From: Blepharisma stoltei
Lineage: Eukaryota > Ciliophora > Heterotrichea > Heterotrichida > Blepharismidae
Direction of reading: 5' to 3'
Assembly: GCA_914767885.1 (NCBI GenBank)
Contig: CAJZBQ010000063.1
Coordinates: 62,001 to 126,000, forward strand
DNA: 64,000 nucleotides
Position numbers and translations under genes: made by a program. Shown here piece after piece: positions 1 through 12,482 of this stretch; position 1 is the stretch's first letter, and every line of letters starts with the position of its first letter. The notes under the pieces are model-generated. The model searched no databases and was not told where the DNA came from. It was given only the letters and a program-made list of their open reading frames with translations.

Positions 1-81
1 AAACTATGAAAATTAATATTAGTTTTACAAGTAATTGGGTAATTTATTACAATATTTAGTGCTATTTTATAGGAAAATTAG

Positions 82-3000
82 ATAGTGATAATTATTTATA
101 AACAGAAAGATTGATCTTTATGATATAAAAAACTAGAAAACGTGCTAAAAGAGTTTTCTGAAGTCCTGAAAAGCTCAAGCACAACTTTATCACAAATTGA
201 ATCAAACTTCAAGCCTAACGACGAAGTAGCCCAACATATAATTGCAAGCCAGAATGTCAGACTCCACGAAATAAGCCATGGAATTGAGACAGGACAGCGG
301 TACAACATCATTTTAGACCAAGTCCAAAAACTCCTCAAAGACCAAGAAAACTTCAAAAGGGAACTTATGAGTGAAGAAATTCCAAGCCAGCTCATTGAAA
401 TCCACAAGCTTCAAGAATTCGTCAGCAAAGAGCTCGCTAAAGCTTTAGATCATCCTGAACTAGAATCTCTTAAAAAAGTCAATGAAGAAGAGCTTATCCC
501 CAGAATTTTTCCATTGGTAAATCACAATAAAAGACAAGCCAATTTAATTAGAGCACTCTCTATGAGACTGTTCGGAATTGATGAAGCCCCAGAAGATATC
601 ACTGAAGACACTGAAGAAATATATAAATCTATTAAAAAAAGAAAGCCAGGAGAAGCCATTTTGCCGATCGACACAATTGCTTTGCTTAAATTTATCAGAT
701 TTAATGGGCAAGAAGAACAGAAAATCAAGGCACAAGCAATTGAGCATCTAAAAGAGGTCCTGGAAACTGACGAAGAAAAAGAATTTGCCCAATCTTTGGT
801 GGACAGAGGAAATGAGTCAATTTCTGGGCAAACCCCTGATAATGCAACAGACGCACTGACTGAAATTAAAGGAGTTTTGGAAGAATATCTGCAAGCTTCA
901 TCTGACCAAATTACATTTATTGAAGACATCCTTGGAAAAACCATAGAAAAAGATGAAGGAAAATCAAAGAAACCTGGAAAAGGCAGACAAGTTAAAGTGA
1001 GGTCGAAGAAAGGAGGAAACGACATCGACATCACCGAAAAAGCTACCAAAGCTCTCAATGACTCTTATGATACCATAGTTGGCTATTCTTACATAATCCA
1101 CGGAAATCGCCCACATATCCAAGAAAAATTAGACCAGCTAGCTCACTACAAGCAATTAGTATCAGATAAGCTAAATGAAGAAAGAACAACAGCAGACACC
1201 GTCGAAGACATTTTTGGCCTCCTCGGTGAGTACGAAAAAGAAAAAAGAGACATCATAACGAGTTCTGACCTCTTCAAAAACCTATTTGAAATTTTGGATA
1301 AAACTGATAAACTGATCCAGCATGATGCAAAAATATTTAATTCGCCAATCCCAAGTGAAGTTGATGAAATTAAGGCGAGAAAGCAAGCAGAAGATTTGAA
1401 TGATTTGGTTAAAAGGATCAAATATTTCATAAATGTGGTGTTAAGAATGACTGGGATTTCTGAGGAGTCAGAAAACTATGAAGAAGTTATGGATAAGCTG
1501 AAGAAACAGCATACAGCTTCATTACCATTTAAACCTGAGGATTTGCTTCATTCTCTTACTTTGTCTGGCTAGCAAGAAAAATGTTTTTTACTTGCTAAAA
1601 GAATAGGCTATTTTTTTAAAAAAATTATTTTTCGGTATTTGTGAATATTTGTGATATAAAATTTACGCTTTAGGATGTAAGTTACCTATAAGTTAATAGA
1701 ATCAGATGGAGATTTCATTATAATTATTGATTATATGCAAAATAAGGACTTTTCTAATGGTTTGCTCACTTGCCAGGAAGTTAGAACTAAAAAAGATAAG
1801 GATTTAGAAGTATTAAAATTCTTAGGCTTATTAGTAGGCAGCGATGAAGTACTTGGTGAATGCCAAGCGTTAATAAAAGAAGCTAGAGACTCGATTAACG
1901 ACCATGAGCCTGAAACTTCTGAACAAGCCTTAGAGTTTATTGAAGAACATTTGTCAACCTACCCATCATTAGAATCTTCTGTAAACACCAATTTTGCCAT
2001 CATCGCATCCTAGTAACGACAGGATGAACTTAAAATTTTTGCCAGAAAACAAAAAAACGTAGAAGGCCACGGGGTCGCAGATGGTAGAATTACAGGTGGG
2101 GTGCGGTCTGGGCTAACTGGGCCTCCTCTCGACCCACAGACATTAGACCGGCGGTACAACACCAATCGAGCACTTCTGGAGGAACATTATCGTGCCTGCA
2201 AATGACAGAGGTAGTTCCAGAAGGAGGCATCAGATGGCTTCCTCATACCCTGAGCACTATTAGGGGTTAAGAAAGTCCTTTGCTGAAGCTTTTCGGTCCC
2301 CGAAAGATATCGACGCCATCATTTTTGGTGGTGTAGACAGAAAAGGGCGTTAGGTGGTTTTATTACTTACTCCGCACGAACGTGAAGCTGAAGCTGAACT
2401 AATTCAGGGTCTGAAATAAACCCCGCTTTAACCCTTTTTAACTTAATCTCTCTCTGTAAACACCAAAACCAAGCAACTTCTTGATGCTTTGCTGAAAAGA
2501 TTAACAAATTCTGACCCTAATGAAAAAGATTTCGAAATGCTGCAAAATACCATTGAAGTCCTGAATTTAACCTCCAAAAAATTGTTGAAGTCAGGAAACG
2601 AAGAAAGCGACAGATTGGAGTCTAAAAAAGAACAGACCCCAACTGAGCCTTCAGAGGTCATTCCTTATTTAATTAGCTTAATTTCAGATTGGGCCAAATT
2701 AAACCTAAAATTAGTAGCTGAAAAGACTGGAAACAAAGTCACAGAAGAGGAGCACAATGAAATTAAAAAATCAATTGCAAAGCTTATGAGGGCAAACCCA
2801 CTGGCGAAAATCAGAGAAATCCAGCCATTCTTCGCCGCGCCTGACACAAATGATATGGTAAGCATGATCGTTTTATTAGATAAAGCAATCGAAATTTTAC
2901 CATCAACTTCACGTGAAAGCAACAAAAAAGCATACAAGCAATGCAAAAAAGCCTATAAAGAGCTCCAAACCCTTCAGCCCCATGAAGTAGGAGAACTTGG

Positions 3001-6000
3001 CAATAAATATTCAACGTTACTAATCCAATTATTAGAAGAGTACCTCAGCAAGCCAATAGGAGAATTTCTGAAAGAAATTGAAAAAGAGAAAATAGCTATA
3101 TTAGAAGAGCGAAAAAATGGCAAACCAATATCAACTCATGGGTGGGATGAAATATTGAAGGGCTCTGGGATTGATATAGACGTTGACAGCATGTCTTCTC
3201 TAATAGATAAAGAACAAATGACAGCTCTACCTTTAATAAGCAACATCGTAAAATACTTCGGCACAGAAGAGAGCAAAATAGTAGAAGAAAAACTGAAAAA
3301 AGCATCAGAGGACGTTTTAAATGAAGAAGACAAGAGCAAAATAGAAAAATACATCAGTCTCAGACTGGAGCAGACCAAATTTTTGTCAGGCTTAAATAAA
3401 AATATTGGAACCATTGGAGAAAGATTAAGAGAGATGGACGCTGAAAAATCAAGAACTGTCAAAGCGGCAATATCAGAAACCTTGATACTAATTGGAAGCA
3501 GTGATCAAAGCTTGCTTGACAGAGTTAACGCCTTACAAGAAACAGAAGCGTCTTGTTCTGAAGAAGAGTCTACTAACTTGGGCAATCTCGTCATCAGATA
3601 CGTAAAGCGAAACACTATAGAAAAAGAGCTGCAAAAAATTAGAGAACAATGCAAGCCTCAAGACAACTCAGAAGCGGAAATGATTGAAAAACTCAGAGAA
3701 ATTGAGACACGTGAATATAAAGCCTTGAAGACTTCTTATTCGACATTGCAGAATATGGTAACCCACCTGAACCCTGCAGCTATTAATGACTTATCGTCTA
3801 TAAAATCTCTGACTGACCTTTCTGACATAGCTTCTACTATTCCTTCACTGATCAGCTCTATTATGATAGGTATAGAAAACTCTGAAACTATTGAGCAGCG
3901 TAAACAAGAACTGTTATCCCAAGGCCCACTTAAAGCAAAGCTTGAAATCCTGCTGAAACTTCTAGTAGAGTGTTCAAATAGTGATAACTCAGAAACTGAT
4001 AATGTCTTTTCTGGGCTGTTTAGACTATGCGGCTCATCTGAAGATAAAGCCAAATTCAAAGAACTCAAAGAAAGCAAGTCCCTCCAGCTGCTAGATCCAC
4101 AAACCTTGTGGGAATTGATTGACACCATTGATATTTCTCTAAACAAATCTCTGCCAAAAAGACTAGAGCAAAGCAATTTGCAGAATAAATTAGTAAAAAG
4201 TGCTGGAAGCTTAAGAGATTCTGCTGATGAAATTGATATTCAGACTGAAGATCTAGTAAAAAAAGCTATCAGAGAAATCGCAAACACAATAAGTGCTGAC
4301 GACACCAGGACAAGAGAAAATTTCAATAAGCTGAAAAAAACTTTTGATGATATTGAAGCAATTTCTCCTGTCAATATCCCTGAAGTAAACGATAAAACAG
4401 TTAAAAGGCTTGAGCAATGGGAAAAATTAGAAAGATTGAGAAGAGAAATAAGGGAAAGGATGACCAAAGATATCAACAAGCTTAAAGGAGACATACAAGA
4501 AAAACTCAACGAAATAGAGTCAGCAAGAGCAGTCAGTGAGGCCAAAAAAATCCAATATGAAGCCCAACTTCATTTCCTACAGACTTCTGCAGACCAGAAT
4601 GCTCAATTAGTAGAGAAACTGACACAGGAATCCTCTGAAAAAGAAAAAGTGATTTTTCTAACTCCCCACCCTCCGTGATCGAACAAAAATTATTTTATAT
4701 ATAAATGATAATTAGTATCACGAAATCTATAGCTATTCTATTTGATTTTAAACAAATTGCGTTTTAAAAACATAAATTTTACAAATTAAATTAATATTTG
4801 CTTTTCAATTTTTGCGAATTAGGATTTTATAAATTTTTTGAAAAAAAAAATTTCTATAAAATTTCTATATAAATTTTTTTAAAAACAAAAAATTAACCCC
4901 TCCGTGATAAAACAAAATGTTTTATTTGCTCACGGAGGGGGGACTGAGCACAAAATCAAAATTGCAGAGCTAGAAGCGAAATTAGAAGAAATTAATGAAG
5001 ATTTCAGGAAAAGCGAAGAAGAGCTGGAAGACAGCAATAAAGAACTGCGGAATATAAGGAAAGCTAATAAAGAAAAAGACAATCAAATCAGAGAGCTGCA
5101 GGGCTCACTTGACGGATATGAGAGGAGTTCTCGTCAAAGCTTCCAAGGCGACAAAGAAAAAGCTGAGCTATTAGATACATTAAAAGCCCAATTAAGCGCA
5201 GCCAGAGATGAGCTAGCCAGCAGAGCCAAGCAATGTGACGAACTAGATGACAGCCTAAAATCCACCCAGCGAGAAGTACAAAAAGCCTTAAATGAAAAAG
5301 CTGAGCTAGAAAAAACAATTGGAGAAATGAGAGGAGAAATTAACGAGATGAAGCTAAATATCCTCAAATTAGAAACCACAAAGAACGAGCTCGAAGAAAA
5401 GGTCAAGCTTGGAAATGTGGCCAATCCAGAAGAAATCGCTCATCTTGAAAGGTATTTAGAAGACAAAGACAAAGCATTATCAGAGCTAGAAGAACAGCTA
5501 GAATATGCGAAAAAATATCAGCAGCTTTATTTATTAATTAAAGATGAAAAAGATGAGCTCGACAGTAAGACGAGGACCCAGGAGATTGATATTGAAGATT
5601 TACAAAGAAAAATCAAAGAGCTGACTGCTGAAAATGAACAATTAAAATACAAGACCAGGCAGCTTGACAAATTAACTAAAGAAGTCGCTGCATACCAAAA
5701 AGAGACCCAGAAGCTGCAAAATAAGATTAATTATTTAGAAGAGTTCAGCGGGGAAAGCTCAGGCGATATCCAAGAAGCCATCAATAAAATGACTGCAGAA
5801 GTAAGCAGCAGAGATGCTCAAATTTTAGATTTGACTAATGAAATTGAAGAGCTTAAAGCAAAATATGATGATTTAGAAAAAAGGCACCAGCTAGCTATGA
5901 ATAGAAACTTCTTAATCCGCCTCTGCAACTCCTTCAAAAACAAGCAAAACCAATATTTCAAGAAATGGCAGCACAAGCTAAAAGAACCTAAATCAGAAGG

Positions 6001-7629
6001 TGTTGACGAAATTACCTTTAAAGAAGTCACTGTCGTAATGGATGAAGATTTACCTGAGTCTGAAAAAGCTGTCTTTGAAGACGCCAATAAAGAAATTGCA
6101 AACGAAGACCGCAAACTGATAGAAAATAACATCATTATAGAGTCTTTACGTAGCTGTGGGTTTGGCAATGAAAAGCCTATGAGTTATCTTAACTTGTTTA
6201 AGTTCCTTGAAGAACTCATGGACAAGAAATTCGAAACTGACAAAAAAGATCTTGCAGAGCGCAGACAGCCTCGCACTATGACGGAATTTTTAATGGAGCA
6301 TTTAAATAGGTCATTCGGGATTCAAAAACTTGCACTAAAACAATTAGCAAGCTTAATCCCAGCGCTGAAGCAGCTTTTCGACGAAGGGCACAAATATGCT
6401 GAATTTTATTGCAGACTGTTCCAGATTTTCCACCCTGAGCCGGCTAATTATAACCTTTCTATTTATTTGGCAAAAGCAAGAGTAAGTTTCCAGCCACTTA
6501 CTGATAAATTAGATAAAACAAGGGCTTTACAAAATAAAGGAAAAACTGCAACAGCAGGAAAGACTCATGGGCGCGCTGCTTATGATGCTGCAGGAAGTGG
6601 AGGGTTCGCGTTATTAAATGATGTGATTGAGTTGTTATATTCAATGTTTTCTTTTGATAGAGAAAGCGGGACACTTGCATTAGAATTAATTAAGCCTGAG
6701 TCAGTCAGTGATGAAGATTTTGTAGCTTATAAGATTTGCCATAAGATGGCTAAGCTAGGTAAGACCCCTGAGGCGATATTTAATATACAATTTCTCTTTA
6801 GGTGTTAAAATTGTTATATGAAAACCCACAAAGGCTAGTTTTATCAAAAATGGGTTATGCTTGATAAAGATGCTGGCGGTACCATCGACGTAAACGAATT
6901 TATCACAGGAACAAGAGACGACCTCGACTTATGGATCACTGATAAAGTAGTTGGAAAATTCATGGCTAGCTTAGCTGGCAATGAAAACGGCGAAATTTCT
7001 AAAGAAACTTTCATGAAAAAAATCAACATGAAAAATCTTATGGAATGGAATAGAAGTGACGACTGGGTCGTCACAAAGGCTTCCTTTTTAAATGCCCTTG
7101 TAGACGTATTTAAAGCGAAGCAAAGAAAAGATACCACTTTCTTGTACTCAGAATTTGAGCAGTTTAGCAGCCAAACTATTAATAAAGACCAGTTTTCAGA
7201 GCAACTGTTGAAATATGATAAGCTGTTAACTATGGAGAGACTTAATGACTTGTATGAAGAAGCCAAAAGTGGCTCTGATGATGTATCTTAATTAATTTAT
7301 AGAACGTTTAACGTCCACTACAAGGTTGCTCAACCAAGTTACCCCCAAAACCGCTCTAGGGCGAATTTTGCGCCATTTCTCTCAGGGCCACCTCGGATGC
7401 CGATCTTGAAGTTTAGGATTTGACGTGCTCTAATGATGTATCAGTCCATGGGTTTGTGAAAGTTATAATGAAATATGGGATTGGCGGCTATGGACTTGGA
7501 GCTTTTATGATTCGAGAACTTTTAGAGACGCTTTCTTCAAGAGCTTTTTATGTAGACGCGAATTTAGATGAGAAGAGAACGACTGAAGCTAAAAGAAAAG
7601 AAACTAGAAAAAGCTCTAAAAAACCTTAA
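82..7629 (+). CDS. Large coiled-coil protein with C-terminal EF-hand-like region, cut by five inserts; 5' end unresolved
   Basis: I do not recognise the family. The reading frame is open from about 82, but no convincing ATG is visible, so the gene may start left of the window or lie behind another insert. Coding blocks are about 82-1558, 1784-1991, 2467-4661, 4945-6786, 6859-7287 and 7443-7629, roughly 2,100 residues. Most of it is Glu/Lys/Leu-rich and looks like long coiled coil, especially 2489-5900. The last third is globular. After removal of the 72-bp insert at 6787 it contains a loop starting LDKDAGGTIDVNEF, an EF-hand-like calcium loop. Four of the five junctions restore frame exactly; the one at 4662-4944 does not. 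Stop is TAA at 7627, 34 bp from the convergent SRR1-like gene. A structural or calcium-linked cytoskeletal role is only an inference. Confidence 0.75.
1559..1783. other. IES, 225 bp, TTA repeat
   Basis: It is flanked by TTA at 1556-1558 and 1781-1783. Removal changes ...LLHSL + stop into a continuous ...LLHSLRTKKDKD. The insert has in-frame stops, and its ends are weakly inverted (CTTTGTCTGGC against the complement of GCCAGGAAG). Confidence 0.75.
1992..2466 (+). mobile_element. SINE-like insert, 475 bp, 14-bp target duplication
   Basis: TCTGTAAACACCAA occurs at 1978-1991 and 2453-2466. Removing the insert and one copy joins ...SSVNT to KTKQLLDALL in one frame. The insert is GC-richer than its host gene and has no ORF. 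Its 3' part (AATAAACCCC, GACAGAAAAGGGC) is shared with the repeat at 52.12-52.49 kb. A long precise duplication around a structured, non-coding insert is typical of LINE-mobilised SINEs. Confidence 0.8.
4662..4944 (+). mobile_element. BogoMITE copy, 283 bp, degraded ends
   Basis: The left end CTCCCCACCCTCCGTGA follows TAA (4659-4661); the right end is the CCTCCGTGA hairpin followed by TGA (4945-4947). The right terminus reads GGGAC rather than GGGAG, and the two flanking triplets differ. Unlike every other copy here, removing element plus one triplet leaves the host gene out of frame. Confidence 0.85.
6787..6858. other. IES, 72 bp, TAT repeat
   Basis: TAT is at 6784-6786 and 6856-6858. Removal deletes a TAA stop and rebuilds the start of an EF-hand-like loop (EAIFN joined to MLDKDAGG). 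The length is a multiple of three. Confidence 0.75.
7288..7442. mobile_element. Short SINE-like insert, 155 bp, 10-16-bp duplication
   Basis: ATGATGTATC is at 7278-7287 and 7433-7442; allowing one mismatch the repeat extends left to GCTCTRATGATGTATC. Removal joins ...SGSDD to VSVHGFVKV and gives the host gene its last 62 codons. Confidence 0.75.
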
Positions 7630-7663
7630 TTAATCTAAATTAATTGGTAATGGTGAATTAATT

Positions 7664-10600
7664 TTAATTAAATATACTCAGCTCTGTATCATTAAATGCT
7701 AAATCTTGTGTATTTATTGTAATTGATCTGGAATTTTTTGATAGCTCTATTGCGGTTTCTGAAGAAAATTTGGCATGCGTTGAGGAAATTGGGTTTCCAT
7801 AAATAGCAAAAGATTTATTTTGGATCCAATTTTGGCTTAATAAAAGCTCGTATAATGAGAAATGGCAATGGATCATTATATACAGAGGAAAATTGTTCCT
7901 TTATTTTTAATAAGAAAATGGAAGGATTATGTATAAAAATAAGGGTGGAAGTTAAAAATAACCGGCTAATGGGGATTACTTAAATTACAGTAAAAGGTAG
8001 TTTTTAGTGAACAATGACAGAGGAATTCTGTAAACTAAGCGAAGCGGTATCTTTGTAAACTATCAAGGCAGAAACTCAAAAATTTAATTCTATATTGAAT
8101 TTTTAACGGTAATTTTTTAAAAAAAACCCGGAAAAATCTAAATTATCGAAAGAGGATGTTTGCTAAATTAAGTCAGAACAGCCTTTTAAAAGAAACATGA
8201 GCAAAGTTTTTTTTCCAAATTCTAGAGAAGATAATTTAAATAAATTATGGATGTGGAACCTGCAATTTTTAATAAAAGCTTACTTAGTTATTTACTTAAA
8301 TTCCAGATAGAGTAGTTATCCGAATTACGTTGAGCTGCATTTTATGAATTTTACTATATTTATGCCTTTTTTGTGAGATAATTTTAAAATATATAAATAA
8401 CCTCTATATATATTGACTGCTAATTAAATATTTGTAAAATGTAAACATATAAATAAGATAAATTAAACATGAGTTTTGCGTGAATTTATCACAACTACTA
8501 TACACTTTGACGACATTCAAAATATCAAAAATCTTAAATAAATTACTTAAGGAGGACTTAATTAACTTTCGTTGCTAGGATCTTTTCGAATTATTGGTAA
8601 AAACCCACTATATAAATCCTGACTAGGAGAGACGTAAAACAAAATTATTTTTATAATAATTTTACTATATTTCAAAAGGAATAATCTGATTAACTCTTAT
8701 AAATAGCCAAACTAACTAAAATTATCCACTTTTAAGTCTTACATAAAGGCTTTCTTAACGTTTTGTTCCACTGTGCAATAAGAGCTACTGGAAGTAAATA
8801 GCATAGTTTTCAAGATCCTCTTCATTATTGTACCAAAACCTTTTTTAAATATCATAAAAAAATTTTAAAAATAATTTTTTTACATCTCTCCTAGTCAGCA
8901 TTTTTAGTGGATTTTTACCAATAATTCTTAAAGGACCTAAGAAGCAAATTTAATTAAGTCCTCTTTAAGTAAAATTATTATAAAAATAATTTTTTTACGT
9001 CTCTCCTAGTCAGGATTTATAGTGGGTTTTTACCAATAATTCGAAAAGAACCTAGCAACGAAAGTTAATTAAGTCTTCCTTACTCCCCCCCCCCCTCCGT
9101 GAGCGAACAAAACCATTAGAAAAATCCCTATTTTTTTGTCAAAAACCCACCCTCCGTGAGCGAACAAAAAATTTTTTTTACATATAATTTTATATATAGT
9201 TTATTATATCTATATTTAATACAAATAAAGAGGATAATATTGAAAAATAATTATTAAGTTTGTTTGATATATTATTCAAAGGGTTAAAAAAAAGAATACC
9301 ATAAGTGAAAAGGTTGAATTTAACAATTTTAAATTTAAGACAAAAAAATGAATAGAAGAAATCGATTAGATAATTAACTTCTTCATATTAACTTGATGGC
9401 TGAAAATCTTTGGATGATTAACGCCATAAGAACCCGTCAACTCAAATGATTTTCTGACAAGTTGAGGGCTTACAGCATCTCACGCCTTTGAAGCAATGTT
9501 TATCAGTTGCTGGCGATCAAGAGCTTTGAGGTTTCCAGTTCTTTTCGATCTTCTTTCAATCTGCTCTGTTTGGAATTTGATTCTGAAATCTGTTGTTTTT
9601 GATTTGAAATTTGCAATTACCAGTGCGTCAAGTGGTTGCAAATACTTTGTGCACCCTCCAGGGATCACAATTTTGGTTGCATCTAAATCTGAAATTGCAT
9701 TAGAAATCATGATAGTTTTTATGACTTCCAGCCTGATCATAAATCAGCAGTTGGTTTTCTCGTCTCAATATTGTTCTGAGGTAGTCATTAAGAATCTGGT
9801 CAGAAATGTAGCCAGATTTATTTGATTTTATGATGACATTTTCTGGAATATTCAGTCTTTCTCTTACAAGGTTCGGGATCTGGCCATTTTTCTCTTGAAA
9901 AATGAGCAAAGCAGGGCATTTTTTTCTCCATCAGCTCTAATCATAAGCATAACAGTGATAAAATGGGTCATTTTAGCTGATTGAACGCCTAGAATTCGTT
10001 GAGTTCCCTTGAAATCATAAGTGAACTTGCTTTTTACATCTCAATCAAATCTCGTTTCATCGAAATTGTAAATGTTAGATGGAACGAATTGAGGAAGCAA
10101 TGACGCTAAATCATCTAGGTATTGCCTGACAAGTTCTGCCTCTTTTTCGATTGGCTTAATGCTTGAGGCATTGATTTTTCTGAAAGATAAATTATTTCTG
10201 GTCCTAAATCCTTGCCACCATTTATCTCCACAGCCGAATCGCGCCCAATCCCATTTCTGCCGCCAAACTTTTTGCTTTCTCCTCAATCGTTGATCTGAGA
10301 ACCTGAATACCTTGCTCACGGATTGCAGTAAACCAATGAACTAGTTCTTTCTCTAGCTCTGGAAATTGAGTGAAGCTTTCTAATTTTAATTTTTTATCAG
10401 ATTTTACTGATTTCTTCAACTCATCAAGCTTATTCACCCATTCGGAAATCGAGCTAAAGGAGTTGACATGAAACTTTGCAGCAACATCTCTCATGCTCAT
10501 CTCATTTTGGTGTTGAATGTAAAATTCAGCAATTTTCAACTTTCTGCCAAATTTCAATGTACTTTCTTTTCCCTTTGTACATTTTTATTATGATTTATAG

Positions 10601-12482
10601 AGAATTTGCTTATTATATTAAATAAGAAAATATATAAAATATTTTAACTGAATGCATATATTTATTACTAATAGGTTTATTGATTATTAAATTATTGAAA
10701 AATTAAGCTGTGTTTTACCTTTAATCAAATGGTATTCTTTTTTTTTTGGGAAATTCCCTTACTCTCCCCCCTAATATTTTTAAAATAATTTTCAACTTAT
10801 AAAAAAATATTATTTTACAATTAAAAATTTATATATAATTTTTTTTAAAAAATAAAAATTAACCCCCCTCCGTGAGCGAACAAAAATTTTTTGTTCGCTC
10901 ACGGAGGGGGGGGGGGAGTTAAGTATAAATATAGTAAAATTCATAAAATGCAGCTCAACGTAATTCGGATAACTACTCTATCTGGAATTTAAGTAAATAA
11001 CTAAGTAAGCTTTTATTAAAAATTGCAGGTTCCACATCCATAATTTATTTAAATTATCTTCTCTAGAATTTGGAAAAAAACTTTGCTCATGTTTCTTTTA
11101 AAAGGCTGTTCTGACTTAATTTAGCAAACATCCTCTTTCGATAATTTAGATTTTTCCGGTTTTTTTTTTAAAAAATTACCGTTAAATTCAATATAGAATT
11201 AAATTTTTTGAGTTTCTGCCTTGATAGTTTGCAAAGATACCGCTTCGCTTAGTTTACAGAATTCCTCTGTCATTGTTCACTAAAAACTACCTTTTACTGT
11301 AATTTAAGTAATCCCCGCTAGCCAAAATAACCCCTAATAGGTGCTGTAGCTCATACCCCTATAGAGATTTCTTTATCGACTAAATTTATGGACGGTTAAG
11401 CGACCAAGGCAGACTCTCTCAAAGGCACGAGCTGGATCTCTATACCAGGAAGTGCTAAAAGTGACATGTAAAAAAATGCTTGACAAGTGTGAAAAAGTTG
11501 ACAAGCAAACGCACCAATTTGTAAAATGGGTTTATTATTAAATTAACTTTAAATTAAGATACTTTTTAGACAGAGATTGATTAATATCTTGATTGCTTTT
11601 TTCTCTTTTCTGGAAAAAGTAAATTAAAGCTAAATTAAGTAGATTTTTAAATAAATAATGCCAATTGTTATCGTCGATTGATCTATAAAGCCAAAGTTTG
11701 TATTGAATACTTGCTGCTCATTATAAAATTCTTATTGGCTTATAATAATGTTTTATATTTATCATATCAATTCTAAAAGAATATTTTAAATTTAAAATTT
11801 ATTTAATAATAAAGCCATTTTAAAAATTAGCACACTTTCTTGTCATTTTTCACAATTGTAAACCATTTTTTTGGCATGCCCCTTTTTAGCACTTCCTGTA
11901 TAGAGATGCAGCTCTTCCCTTTGAGAGAGTCTGCCTTGGCCGTTCAACCGCCCATTCATTTTATTGATAAAGAAATCTATAGGTGTATGAACTATATTAT
12001 AAATCCTAGTTTTGCTTCCAGATATGCCGAGCAGCTATAAGAATGGCAAACCTGAGCTAAAAGTATGCCCAGACTATTTTAAAATAAGTTATGTTCCTTT
12101 CTCTAATAAACTCACCTTCATTAACTTTTACTCCTAGAGAATTCAGATATAAAATCTCATCATCGCTATAGGCAGGATCATATAACTCTGACTCGCCATT
12201 CCCAATTTCTTGGCTTAAGGCTTCAAATAGAGCTTGCTGTGTACAAGGATATAAGGATGAAGAAAAATTTCCAAGCCCAATTCCTATAATTTGGACTTTA
12301 TGACTATTCAATGCATATGAAAATTGCTGTATAAAATCACTTCTAAGCATAGATGATTTAGCAGTTGCGATTCTATCAATAAATGAGCTTAAAAATATTT
12401 TTGGAGGGTTGCAAGCAGTTTTTACTTTGTGACTTTTTAGCTTTTTTCTATTTCCTTTAGTTATGACTTCCCAATCTCCCAT
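7664..12482 (-). CDS. SRR1-like protein, split by a 4.2-kb composite insert
   Basis: SRR1 family, 206 aa. The family is known for roles in circadian input in plants and haem or transcriptional control elsewhere; its biochemistry is unclear. The N-terminal part is the complement of 12101-12482 (start MGDWEVITKG) and contains IIGIGLGNFSSS, the family's GLGNF motif, then YDPAYSDDEILYLNSLG. The C-terminal part is the complement of 7664-7902 and contains MIHCHFSLYELLL and FAIYGNPISS, matching the family's 'MPHC..LYN.LL' and 'GNSF..Y' region. Neither half alone is a full domain. The insert is flanked by TGTTCCTTT (7894-7902 and 12092-12100); removing it with one repeat gives 621 nt, an exact codon multiple, joining ERN to NFPLYIM. 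It is convergent with the coiled-coil gene and divergent from VPS13. Confidence 0.85.
9083..10918 (-). mobile_element. Full-length pogo-family transposon, likely parent type of the BogoMITEs
   Basis: TTA flanks it at 9080-9082 and 10919-10921. The ends are the same as the MITEs: two CCCTCCGTGAGCGAACAAAA copies at the left and a hairpin of that motif at the right, closed by CTCCC...GGGAG. Between them, on the minus strand, lies a decayed DDE transposase gene (9366-10557). A second inner inverted repeat, AAGAATACCAT (about 9293) and ATGGTATTC (about 10730), brackets the coding part. The MITEs here keep the ends and lose the interior. Confidence 0.85.
9366..10557 (-). pseudogene. Pogo/Tigger-like DDE transposase, two frameshifts
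   Basis: About 395 codons. The N-terminal part carries helix-turn-helix features (MRDVAAKFHV..SSISEW) and a CENP-B-like segment (WWQGFRTRNN). The catalytic region has YNFDET (first Asp), LLIYDQAGSHK (second Asp) and YLQPLDALVIANFK (third Asp). Allowing for the frameshift, 35 residues separate Asp 2 and 3, so DD35D. One frame break lies near the GGGCGCGATTCGG stretch (about 10245) and one in an A5 run (about 9730). In-frame TGA is used as Trp, e.g. KAWDAV near 9480, so it was built for the host's code. Either this copy is dead or the two indels are assembly errors. Confidence 0.85.
11335..12010. repeat. Foldback element with ~135-bp inverted arms
   Basis: Arms at about 11345-11480 and 11872-12010 are near-complementary; shared strings include AGACTCTCTCAAAG, GATTTCTTTATC and CACTTCCTG. 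The ~390 bp between them is AT-rich with no ORF. It forms the right part of the SRR1 insert. Confidence 0.7.

Larger units (their letters stand above)
7964..11323. repeat. Long-TIR element with ~400-bp arms, hit by a pogo insertion
   Basis: The left arm (7964-8365) begins GGCTAATGGGGATTACTTAA; the right arm ends with the near complement at 11299-11323. The arms stay alignable over about 400 bp, including the AAAGGCTGTTCTGACTTAAT region at 11100. The right arm begins immediately after the TTA duplication of the pogo element, so the pogo insertion is younger. No ORF is seen in the arms. Confidence 0.75.
7903..12100. mobile_element. 4.2-kb composite IES inside the SRR1-like gene
   Basis: It is bounded by the 9-bp repeat TGTTCCTTT. 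Inside, from left to right: the left arm of a ~400-bp inverted repeat (about 7964-8365), AT-rich DNA with a set of inverted and direct repeats (8545-8660 inverted relative to 8850-9060), a full-length pogo element (9083-10918), the right arm (about 10925-11323), and a further inverted repeat (about 11335-11480 with 11872-12010). The order shows pogo landed inside an older long-TIR element, next to a second foldback. Confidence 0.8.

Noticed and set aside
522-1058. Long minus-strand ORFs opposite the coiled-coil gene (also 3136-3462, 5818-6168, 26308-26883)
   Set aside because: Ser/Phe/Leu-rich mirror frames of charged helices; no independent support.
9083-10918. Element as a virus or LTR retroelement
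   Set aside because: No LTRs, reverse transcriptase or capsid; the encoded protein is a DDE transposase.
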